The notes beneath the pieces were generated by a model. It made no database searches, was not told where the DNA came from, and worked only from the letters and a program-made list of their open reading frames with translations. Made by a program: the position numbers and the translations under genes. Shown piece after piece: positions 1-6,341 of a DNA stretch of 16,090 nucleotides. The stretch's first letter is position 1. Every line of letters begins with the position of its first letter. Source of the stretch: Firmicutes bacterium UBA995. Its GTDB lineage: Bacteria > Bacillota > Sulfobacillia > UBA995. Location of the stretch: positions 1,559 through 17,648 of the forward strand of contig DBBB01000130.1 of NCBI GenBank assembly GCA_002291985.1. The letters run 5' to 3'.

Positions 1-262
1 TGACGACCTCCTTGATCTCCAGGTCGCTCTCGAGCCTCTGGTAGCGGCCCGACCGGCTCGAGGCCGGCGAGTTGAAGCCGGAGTCGAGCACGATCAGCAT
101 CCGGCCCAGCTTCCACTCGTTGAGGTCGTGCTTCACCGGGGCGACCGCCCGCGGCGCGACCGGCCAGGCAGCCTCGGGCACATATGCGACTTGCACCAAG
201 CCCAAACGATGACACCTCCCCGCCCGCCCCGGGGGCTCGCCCACCACGGTCCTCTTACTCAT
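1..262 (-). pseudogene. IS1634-family (IS4 superfamily) transposase remnant, runs off left edge
   Basis: An open frame starts with ATG at 262, eight codons after an in-frame TAA, and continues past position 1. Its second half reads KHDLNEWKLGRMLIVLDSGFNSPAS and then SRSGRYQRLESDLEIKEVV. The first piece resembles the second-Asp region of IS1634-type DDE transposases (usual form: WKLGRvvfVaDRGFsSeeN), and the second resembles the downstream (s)RpGRYqev.dnLeVKEV block. The roughly 25-40 residues normally between these blocks (the LRYLQRaGGhYI...GEKLR part) are missing, with the frame preserved. The first ~45 residues do not look like transposase, so the protein's front half, including the first Asp of the DDE triad, is absent. 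I read this as a decayed element, not an active gene. No convincing ribosome binding site precedes the ATG. The family call is from memory of the conserved blocks and is fairly but not fully secure. Confidence 0.55.
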
Positions 263-321
263 GTATCGGCAGGAAGGGCTCGCCGGTTAAGGGTCGCCTT
301 TCCTGCGGCGCGACCGCGCCT

Positions 322-475
322 TCAACTGCAGGAACGAATTTCGGCGGGATTGAAGTGCCCTGTCCGTCTCAGCTGGGCCATGAGGTCATCGAGATTGTAG
401 TTGAGCCGCGCTGCCGGCGCCGGCGGCGCGTGGTTGAAGTGAGAGTCGAGCAGTAGTAAGATGAAGGCCGGATGA
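322..475 (-). pseudogene. Fragment of a DUF421/YetF-type membrane protein, C-terminal domain
   Basis: The minus strand encodes PAFILLLLDSHFNH followed by ARLNYNLDDLMAQLRRTGHF and NPAEI, ending at a stop at 322. This resembles the cytoplasmic C-terminal domain of DUF421 (YetF/YkjA/YrbG) proteins of spore-formers: a 'P..liidGk.n..nL' strand, then 'L.y.LDdLm.QLR..g.fn.aEV'. In intact members the text continues '..fAiLE.dGklSv'; here it switches to RSCS and a stop, so the C-terminus is broken. Upstream the frame stays open but is antisense to the cysteine desulfurase gene, so I place the recognisable end at about 475, next to that gene's ribosome binding site. The membrane segments of the family are absent. 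The match is short, so the assignment is tentative. Confidence 0.45.
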
Positions 476-483
476 CGGGGGAA

Positions 484-490
484 GGAGGGG
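484..490 (+). promoter_or_regulatory. Ribosome binding site GGAGGGG deciding a TTG start
   Basis: GGAGGGG ends 8 nt before the TTG at 499. The alternative ATG at 472 lies upstream of this site and has only a weak AAGG four bases before it. The protein from TTG begins close to where family members begin, about nine residues before the conserved YLDHAATSP. Confidence 0.6.
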
Positions 491-498
491 CACAGGGA

Positions 499-1719
499 TT
501 GCCCGATGAGCGCCGGCTCGAGATATATCTTGACCATGCGGCCACGTCGCCCGTCCGGGTTGAGGTGCAGGAGGCCGTATGCCGGGCTATGAGCGCCGAC
601 TTCGGCAACCCTTCCTCGCTCCATCGCAAGGGGGTGGCCGCCGAGCGCATACTGTCCCGGACGCGGGAAGCGGTGGCGCGGGCGATCCATGCCGATCCCC
701 GGGAGATCGTGTTCACTTCCGGCGGCACCGAGAGCAACAATCTTGCCATCAAGGGGGCCCTCCGCGCCCTGCCTCGTCGAGGCAAGCACATCGTGACGAC
801 GGCCATCGAACACCCGTCGGTGCTGGCGGTCCTCGCCGAGCTTGAGGACGAGGGGTACCGGGTCACCCGGCTGGCGCCCGGCCGGGAAGGAGTCATCGCC
901 TGCGACGATTTCCGCCGCCATATTGCCCCGGATACGGTACTGGTCAGCATCATGATGGTGAATAACGAGATCGGGGCGATCCAGCCGGTCGAGCAGATCG
1001 CGCGCTTGCTGGCCGAGACCCGACCTGCCGGGCCCCGCCCCCTCTTGCACGTCGACGCCGTGCAAGCCCTTGGCCGGATCCCCCTGGAGGGTCTTTCTCG
1101 CATCGCCGACCTGGCCAGCTTCAGTGGTCACAAGCTCGGCGGGCCCAAGGGGGTGGGAGCGCTGTTCGTTCGCTCCGGCATCGCCTTGCGCCCCCTGCTT
1201 GCGGGCGGCGGGCAGGAAGCCGGTCACCGCTCGGGTACCCAGAACGTCCCGGGAATCGCGGGGATGGGATTGGCGGTCAACCTCGCCTTGAGCGAGTTGT
1301 CGGCAGCCTCGCAGACCATGGGAGAGCTGCGGCGGCGCCTCATCGAGGAGGTCCTGGACTCGCTCAAGGATGCCCGGCTCAACGGCCCCGCTGCAACCGT
1401 CAGTTCGGGCCTTCCGGGCGAGGCGGATCGGCCGGCGGCCGCACCCCACATCGTCAACTTCTCCTTTCCCGGCACCCCCGGCGAGGTGCTCCTACACTGT
1501 CTCGAAGACGAGGGCGTGTACGTGGCGACCGGGGCCGCCTGCTCCAGCCACAAGCGGAAAACAAGTCATGTCCTGGAGGCCATGGGAGTTGAACCCGGCC
1601 TCGCGGACAGCTCTATCCGGGTGAGTTTTGGCTGGTGTACCAGCGCGAGCGAAATCGATCGCTTCCTCGCCGCCCTGTTCCGGGCGGTGACCGACCTGCG
1701 AAGGTTCACGCGGCGATGA
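499..1719 (+). CDS. Cysteine desulfurase (NifS/IscS family, NifZ-like partner of ThiI)
   Basis: PLP-dependent enzyme that removes sulfur from L-cysteine and carries it as a persulfide on a catalytic cysteine. The order of motifs is typical: YLDHAATSP near the N-terminus, SGGTESNNLAIKG, MMVNNEIGAIQP, HVDAVQALG, the PLP lysine in SFSGHKLGGPKG (Lys212 counted from the TTG), RSGTQNVPG, and the persulfide cysteine in ATGAACSSHKRK (Cys348). About 406 residues is the normal length. The Ser-Ser-His-Lys-Arg-Lys loop after the cysteine resembles the dedicated desulfurases next to ThiI (NifZ of Bacillus subtilis) more than housekeeping IscS/SufS. Its stop overlaps the thiI start (ATGA), so the two are translationally coupled and the likely role is to supply sulfur to ThiI for tRNA 4-thiouridine. 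I choose TTG 499 for its strong ribosome binding site; ATG 472 is possible. No clear promoter is seen upstream. Confidence 0.95.
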   Translation: MPDERRLEIYLDHAATSPVRVEVQEAVCRAMSADFGNPSSLHRKGVAAERILSRTREAVARAIHADPREIVFTSGGTESNNLAIKGALRALPRRGKHIVTTAIEHPSVLAVLAELEDEGYRVTRLAPGREGVIACDDFRRHIAPDTVLVSIMMVNNEIGAIQPVEQIARLLAETRPAGPRPLLHVDAVQALGRIPLEGLSRIADLASFSGHKLGGPKGVGALFVRSGIALRPLLAGGGQEAGHRSGTQNVPGIAGMGLAVNLALSELSAASQTMGELRRRLIEEVLDSLKDARLNGPAATVSSGLPGEADRPAAAPHIVNFSFPGTPGEVLLHCLEDEGVYVATGAACSSHKRKTSHVLEAMGVEPGLADSSIRVSFGWCTSASEIDRFLAALFRAVTDLRRFTRR

Positions 1720-2924
1720 AGAGACCCGTTCTGCTCATCAAGTTCGGCGAGATCGGCCTCAAAGGGGGTAACCGGCGCTTCTTCGAGCGCCTGCTGATCG
1801 ATCGGCTCAAGGCGGCCCTGGCGGACTTGCCGGGCAACGTGCCCTGGATCGAACGAGTACGAGGCCGCTTCTTGCTGGATTTGAGTTCGATCCCCCCCGC
1901 CGTGGCAATCGACCGCCTCGGTCGGGTATTCGGGGTGGTGGAGTTGTCTCGGGCCCTGCAAGTCGATGCCGACCTCGACTCCCTCGCCGCCGCGAGCAGG
2001 GAAGTTCTGGGCGAGGCGCTGGCCGACTTCGCCGGAGATCGGCCCGTCCGCTTCCGGGTGACGGCCCGCCGGGCAGATAAGCGATTCCCCGTGAACTCGA
2101 TGGAACTCAACCAGTTGCTCGGGGCTCACCTCCTGCGCTCGGCGCCACGCCTGCAGGTCGACCTGCACCACCCCGAAATCACGGTGGAGGTAGAGGTCCG
2201 GGAAGAAGGCGCCTATGCCTACGCGCGGAACTACCGGGGACCGGGGGGCCTGCCGGTCGGTAGCTCCGGTAAAGCGCTCCTGCTCCTTTCCGGCGGCATC
2301 GACAGCCCGGTCGCCGGATGGATGAGCCTGAAACGGGGGCTAGAGCTGGAAGCAGTTCACTTCCAAAGCTTCCCTTTCACCTCGGAGCGAGCCCGGGAGA
2401 AAGCGGTGGATCTGGCTCGCGCCCTGTCACCATGGGCGGGAGGCAGCCTGGCGCTGCACCTGCTGTCTTTCACCGAAACCCAGCGGGCCATCCGGAACGC
2501 TTGCCCCGAGGAGTTGGGGGTCACCCTGATGCGGCGGATGATGTTCCGGATAGCCCAGGCGTTGGCCGGCCAGGTAAACGCCCATGCACTGGTGACCGGC
2601 GACAACCTCGGCCAGGTGGCCAGTCAAACCCTGGCAAGCCTCTCGGTCATCGGGCAAGCCACCGATCTCCTGGTGTTGCGCCCGCTGGTCGGACTGGACA
2701 AGACGGAGATCATCGACTTTGCTCGCAAGATAGGCACTTTTGACATATCGGCCCGCCCTTACCCCGACTGCTGTTCGCTGTTGCTGCCCCGCCACCCCGC
2801 CACCCGCCCGACCCTCGCCGGCGTGGGGCGAGCCGAGGCGCGGCTGGACGCGATCGGCCTGGTCGAACGGGCGCTGGCGAGCCGGGAAACCTTGCAGCTT
2901 ACCCCCACCATCTCCTTTTCTTGA
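1716..2924 (+). CDS. thiI: tRNA 4-thiouridine synthase ThiI (rhodanese-less type)
   Basis: Adenylates U8 of tRNA and replaces the oxygen with sulfur from a persulfide donor, giving 4-thiouridine; in some organisms it also supplies sulfur for thiazole synthesis. Visible parts, from ATG 1716: an N-terminal ferredoxin-like start LIKFGEIGLKGGNRRFF, a THUMP domain (about residues 60-165), the PP-loop SGGIDSPVAGW (Ser192 onward), LVTGDNLGQVASQT, and PYPDCCSLLLPRHPATRP. At 402 residues it ends right after the adenylation domain, with no C-terminal rhodanese domain, as in Bacillus-type ThiI, which relies on a partner desulfurase. That partner is encoded directly upstream with an ATGA overlap. The frame is open back to 1635, but that extension lies inside the upstream gene and is not family sequence. 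Confidence 0.95.
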   Translation: MKRPVLLIKFGEIGLKGGNRRFFERLLIDRLKAALADLPGNVPWIERVRGRFLLDLSSIPPAVAIDRLGRVFGVVELSRALQVDADLDSLAAASREVLGEALADFAGDRPVRFRVTARRADKRFPVNSMELNQLLGAHLLRSAPRLQVDLHHPEITVEVEVREEGAYAYARNYRGPGGLPVGSSGKALLLLSGGIDSPVAGWMSLKRGLELEAVHFQSFPFTSERAREKAVDLARALSPWAGGSLALHLLSFTETQRAIRNACPEELGVTLMRRMMFRIAQALAGQVNAHALVTGDNLGQVASQTLASLSVIGQATDLLVLRPLVGLDKTEIIDFARKIGTFDISARPYPDCCSLLLPRHPATRPTLAGVGRAEARLDAIGLVERALASRETLQLTPTISFS

Positions 2925-2954
2925 GACGTTCATCGAAGGCAGGTAGGTCCATCC

Positions 2955-4472
2955 GTGAACAAAGCATCGGTTGAAGGCGCGGAGCAATCTTGCGGCCGGC
3001 CCCAAAGGCAACCGCCCGCGCCGGTCGCGCAGGCGACGGGCATGGGAGAGCTATTGCGGTTTTTCTTGCCCCTGGCGGCGGCATCGATGATGATGATGCT
3101 CACGCACTCGGTGGTCAACGCAGCGCTGGCTCGTACCAGTCGACCCGAGACCTTCCTGGCCGCCCACGCCCTCGCGATGAGCATGGCGGTGATCCTCGAG
3201 TCGCCGGTCATGGTGATGCGCCAGGTGACCATCGCCCTTGCCACCAGCGCCGCCCGTTTCCACCTGATCCGGCAGATTACCGGCTGGGTTGCCGGGGCGT
3301 GCCTGACCGTCGCGGCCGTGATCGCATACACACCGGTCGGCCCAATCATCTTCGGCGACTTGTTCGGCGCACCTGAGGCCCTGATAGCCCATGTGCTGCC
3401 CGCCCTTCGGGTGCTCATGCTCATGCCCCTGACCTCAGCGGTACGGGGTCTGTACCAGGGACTCCTGACCCGTAGAAGGGCAACCCTGCCCATTACCTGG
3501 GGCATGGCGGCGCGAGTAGTGATGATGAGTGGCCTGGCCTGGGCGATCACGACTTATCGCTGGCTAGATGGCGCCGTGGTGGGCGCCGTGATTTTCCTGG
3601 CGGGCATGGCCACGGAAGGGCTGGTCAGCATGATGGCGGTACGATCGAGGCCCGTTCCGAGCGGGGACTGGCACCAGCCGGGCGTCATGGGCTACCGGTG
3701 GACCCTGGGGTTCTACGCGCCGCTGATGCTGGCAGGGCTGCTGGCAAGTCTCGGCAAACCCATCATCAACTCCGGCCTGGCGCGCATCCCCCAGGCCGCG
3801 CCGGAACTGGCAGCCTTCACGGTGGCGTCCGCCCTGGCCTGGATCGTGCTTGCGCCCTGCCAGAACGTACATCAGACGGTCATGGTCTACCATGGCGACC
3901 CCACGGCCCGCCCCGTGCTGCGGCGCTTCGCGATCGGCTTCGCCCTGGTCAACTGCGCGATTCTGGCCGGCCTCGCCTGGTCGCCGGTCGGGCCGTGGTT
4001 GCTGATCCGGCTACTGGGCGTACCCGGGGAGCTGGTCGTCCCCACCCTCCGGACCCTGCGGATCCTGGTGTTCCTGCCGCTAGTCCTGACGGCCGTGGAC
4101 TACCATGCGGGTAGATTGCTGCAGCAGGGTCAGACCCGGGTGACCGGGCTGGCCCGGATGGTCAATGTGGGTGGCCTTGCGCTGGTCGCCACCATCTTGA
4201 TCGTCATGGCGCCCGGGTTGGGGGCATCCATCGGCCCGCTCGCCCAGTTCGCGGGCGGCGCGCTGGAGGTTTCCATCCTGGTCGGAATGGGCGGTGGCCT
4301 CGACTGGTCGCGCCCCGTTTCGGTCATACGAAGGTCGCTCGCTCCGTTTCATCCGCAGGTGCGCATGCGCGTCCCCCGGCCGGTCCGCCCGCCTGAGCGC
4401 GAGGAGCGGCCGGCTTCCCGGCCGGGCCGGGCGGGGCGGTTCCCGCCGAGCGGAGCAGACAACATCCCTTGA
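2955..4472 (+). CDS. MATE/MOP-superfamily membrane protein, ANKH-like two-repeat transporter
   Basis: Polytopic membrane protein of 505 residues with about 12 hydrophobic segments. It has two related halves: RFFLPLAAASMMMMLTHSVV (from about residue 35) matches GFYAPLMLAGLLASLGKPII (from about 252), each followed by N..LAR. The pair LYQGLLTRRRATLPITW (about 166) and YHAGRLLQQGQTRVTG (about 383) repeats likewise. This two-bundle layout is that of the MOP flippase superfamily. The second-half motif 'PL.......L.kPIiN..la' recalls the ankylosis (ANK/ANKH) family more than classic NorM/DinF pumps; I infer export of a small anion or metabolite, substrate unknown. An Arg/Pro-rich, probably cytoplasmic tail follows from about residue 455. 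GTG 2955 follows AGGTAGG by several bases; ATG at residue 30 is a weaker alternative. It begins 30 nt after thiI, so it is probably co-transcribed, although a functional link is not evident. Confidence 0.8.
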   Translation: MNKASVEGAEQSCGRPQRQPPAPVAQATGMGELLRFFLPLAAASMMMMLTHSVVNAALARTSRPETFLAAHALAMSMAVILESPVMVMRQVTIALATSAARFHLIRQITGWVAGACLTVAAVIAYTPVGPIIFGDLFGAPEALIAHVLPALRVLMLMPLTSAVRGLYQGLLTRRRATLPITWGMAARVVMMSGLAWAITTYRWLDGAVVGAVIFLAGMATEGLVSMMAVRSRPVPSGDWHQPGVMGYRWTLGFYAPLMLAGLLASLGKPIINSGLARIPQAAPELAAFTVASALAWIVLAPCQNVHQTVMVYHGDPTARPVLRRFAIGFALVNCAILAGLAWSPVGPWLLIRLLGVPGELVVPTLRTLRILVFLPLVLTAVDYHAGRLLQQGQTRVTGLARMVNVGGLALVATILIVMAPGLGASIGPLAQFAGGALEVSILVGMGGGLDWSRPVSVIRRSLAPFHPQVRMRVPRPVRPPEREERPASRPGRAGRFPPSGADNIP

Positions 4473-4498
4473 CGGGAGGCGGGCAAAGGCTATATATA
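4469..4498 (+). promoter_or_regulatory. Sigma-A/sigma-70 type promoter for the FmdB-family gene
   Basis: TTGACG at 4469-4474 is followed after 16 nt by TATATA at 4491-4496; the run TATATATAG also offers hexamers at 17-18 nt spacing. This AT-rich island stands out in very GC-rich DNA, and the -35 overlaps the stop codon of the upstream transporter gene. A leader of about 95 nt would precede the zinc-ribbon gene. Confidence 0.7.
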
Positions 4499-4590
4499 GA
4501 AGTTGTGTGCTCTCGCTTACGTCCACGCGCCTGTCATGGTCGTCCGGACGTGCGGAACATGTCCCGTAGCGGCTCCGTACTACGAATGCT

Positions 4591-4600
4591 TGAGGTGATC
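4591..4600 (+). promoter_or_regulatory. Extended ribosome binding site TGAGGTGATC
   Basis: TGAGGTGATC is complementary to the 3' end of 16S rRNA over nine bases (GAGGTGATC) and sits just before ATG 4603. It fixes the start of the small zinc-ribbon gene and predicts efficient translation. Confidence 0.7.
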
Positions 4601-4602
4601 CC

Positions 4603-4869
4603 ATGCCCACGTACGAGTATGCTTGCGGCGCCTGCGGCAGTTTCGAGCACTACCAGAACATCACCGAGAACGCCCTCGAGCGGTGTCCGCGATGCGACGG
4701 CCCCGTGTCCCGGCGTATCCCCCGACAGCTTACCGTCATCTTCCGGGGACCAGGCTTCCACGTCAACGATTACCGGCGGGGCTCATCGCCGCCTGCCGAA
4801 GCCGCGTCCGGGGAGACGACGGCCAAAAACACACCCAAGCCGGCGGAGGGTCACGCCGCCTCTGACTGA
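4603..4869 (+). CDS. FmdB-family putative regulatory zinc-ribbon protein
   Basis: Small protein of 88 residues starting MPTYEYACGACG, the signature of the FmdB / CxxC-CxxC-SSSS family. Cys8, Cys11, Cys28 and Cys31 form the zinc ribbon, followed by the family motif IFRGPGFHVNDYRR. The C-terminal third (Ser/Pro/Ala/Thr/Lys-rich) is low-complexity and probably disordered. The family is widespread; a regulatory role was proposed from FmdB of methylotrophs, but the molecular function is not established. It is a single-gene unit: its own promoter overlaps the preceding gene's end, and a palindrome follows the stop codon. Confidence 0.9.
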   Translation: MPTYEYACGACGSFEHYQNITENALERCPRCDGPVSRRIPRQLTVIFRGPGFHVNDYRRGSSPPAEAASGETTAKNTPKPAEGHAASD

Positions 4870-4880
4870 TCTGGTCGCTT

Positions 4881-4904
4881 GGCCTGCCTGCCGGCAGGCA
4901 GGCC
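4881..4904. terminator. Perfect 24-bp palindrome between convergent genes, candidate bidirectional terminator
   Basis: GGCCTGCCTGCC is followed immediately by its exact reverse complement. It lies in the 38-bp gap between the ends of the FmdB-family gene (plus, 4869) and the ceramidase-like gene (minus, 4908). In RNA either strand can fold into a 10-bp GC stem with a 4-nt loop. No T-run follows on either side, so it is not a classic intrinsic terminator. It may also be one copy of a dispersed palindromic repeat family. Confidence 0.45.
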
Positions 4905-4907
4905 CCA

Positions 4908-6341
4908 TCACGGCGAGCGCCGGGGCGAACGGGCGGGAGTCCGCGAGACCGCGCGGCGGGTCGCCATCGCAAGGGCAATGCCCACGAGCATGACGAGGAG
5001 GACGGCCATGATCGCCACGCGGACTGCCGTGTGCAGCCGGCGCGCCTCGCGAGTCGCTTGGGCCAGTGCTGCGTCATCCGTCCGCAGCGCCGGCGGCGGC
5101 GTCCCCGCGAGTTCTGATGCGAGAGCCAGCACGGCATCGGTCAGGAGGTCGCCGGCGACAGGAGACAGGGCCATTCGCTCCTCATCGCCCTGCGGGCGCC
5201 ATTCGTCGCCCGGTACCAGGTAGCCCAGGAGATCGTTCGCCAGGCCGACCACCACGATGGTCGCCGGATGGAGTTGTTGCCGCAAGTGCCGGCCAATGCC
5301 CGCCAGGGGTTCGCCGGGGAGGGTGAGCAAGTAGGCATCACCCAGTCGGACCGCCCAGACTTCCGTCGCGACCAGACCGCCGGCAATCCGCCCACCGGCC
5401 ATCCCCAGTTCAGAAAGGGCCGTAAACGGCCAGTTGGTGACCGGCACTGCCACCTCCTGCCGGACAAAGTCCAGCAAGGGAACGCCCGGGTCGGGTCGGG
5501 TCACGCCAAGGGCGGCCTCGACCAGGTCGGCGAGGGACTCCCCGTAGCTCAGGGAAGCCTCGCTCCCCCTGCCCCGGGGGCTGTGGGGCACGATGTCGCC
5601 GGCCGCACCGGTGACGTACAGGGCCACGCCTCCCGAGCGGGCCTCCATCCTCGCCGCGAGGTGGCCGGGAAAATCGGGTCCGAGCAGGCGACCGTCCGCG
5701 CCAAGCAAGGTGGGATGAGCGGCGAAGGCGACCAGCGTGGCCAGCACCTCCCCATCTTTGCCCTGAAAACGTAGGGCCGCCGCATACTGTTCATCGCCGC
5801 CGGGCCCGCCATCGCGGCGGCTGCGGGTGCGCGTCGCGACAGGCACGACCGCGCGCAACAGTCTTGCCGGGCGTCGGGCGGCAAGTGCCTCCTCGATCGC
5901 CGCCAGCACTTGTTCGCGGAAGCGATCGCGATCGGCCCGGTCCCACCCCCCCCAAAACCCGAGGCTGTCCGGGCCGGAATGGGTGTGGGTGGCAGCAAGG
6001 ATAACGGCCGGCATGCTCTCTGCATCACCCGGCAGGCGGTCGGCAAGCATGGTGCTGATGCTGCGCGCTTCCTCCCGGAACAATCCCAACAAGTCTACGG
6101 ACACGAGCACCAGCGTACGTTCGCCCTGCGACAGGACGAGAGCACGGACGTACAGCTCATGACCCACGCCGCGGCTCCGGCGAAGAGGACCGAGTCCGTG
6201 ACCGGCCAGCCATACCCGCCCCTCGGGGGTGATCGGCCTACGTGCCGCCCCCGCCAGCAATTCGTCCTCGGCCGGGGCGGCCCCGGCGGGACGGGTGAGC
6301 AGCAGCGCCATGCCGATCACCACCAGGACCGCCCGCATCAT
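4908..6341 (-). CDS. Secreted, membrane-anchored neutral/alkaline ceramidase-family hydrolase
   Basis: Relative of neutral/alkaline non-lysosomal ceramidases, zinc amidohydrolases that cleave the N-acyl bond of ceramide outside the cell. The 477-residue product has a signal peptide (MMRAVLVVIGMALLL..AGAA), the zinc-site motif AATHTHSGPDS (His119/His121), a second histidine in VAFAAHPTLLG (His209) followed by LGPDFPG, and a C-terminal membrane segment at about 442-461 with an Arg-rich tail, so the domain should be held on the outer face of the membrane. It is shorter than true ceramidases (about 650-750 residues) because the C-terminal immunoglobulin-like domain is missing. Bacterial members of this size often have unproven substrates, so ceramide hydrolysis is not assured. 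ATG 6341 overlaps the stop of the upstream GAA1-like gene by 4 nt (ATGA), showing tight coupling; an extension of the frame to 6557 lies inside that gene. Confidence 0.85.
   Translation of the reverse strand: MMRAVLVVIGMALLLTRPAGAAPAEDELLAGAARRPITPEGRVWLAGHGLGPLRRSRGVGHELYVRALVLSQGERTLVLVSVDLLGLFREEARSISTMLADRLPGDAESMPAVILAATHTHSGPDSLGFWGGWDRADRDRFREQVLAAIEEALAARRPARLLRAVVPVATRTRSRRDGGPGGDEQYAAALRFQGKDGEVLATLVAFAAHPTLLGADGRLLGPDFPGHLAARMEARSGGVALYVTGAAGDIVPHSPRGRGSEASLSYGESLADLVEAALGVTRPDPGVPLLDFVRQEVAVPVTNWPFTALSELGMAGGRIAGGLVATEVWAVRLGDAYLLTLPGEPLAGIGRHLRQQLHPATIVVVGLANDLLGYLVPGDEWRPQGDEERMALSPVAGDLLTDAVLALASELAGTPPPALRTDDAALAQATREARRLHTAVRVAIMAVLLVMLVGIALAMATRRAVSRTPARSPRRSP

Noticed and set aside
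269..306. Imperfect inverted repeat GCAGGAAGGG / CCTTTCCTGC with an 18-nt loop
   Set aside because: 9 of 10 pairs match, but it lies in gene debris with no adjacent functional gene; could be chance or an IS end, too weak to annotate.
495..1449. Long minus-strand open frame antisense to the desulfurase
   Set aside because: It is antisense to a well-supported gene, and its composition (Arg/Gly/Pro/Ala-rich) is what GC-rich antisense frames give. Only its last ~50 codons, outside the gene, look like real protein.
2930..3550. 206-codon minus-strand frame across the start of the ANKH-like gene
   Set aside because: It is antisense to a clear membrane protein with an internal repeat; no ribosome binding site and no recognisable domains.
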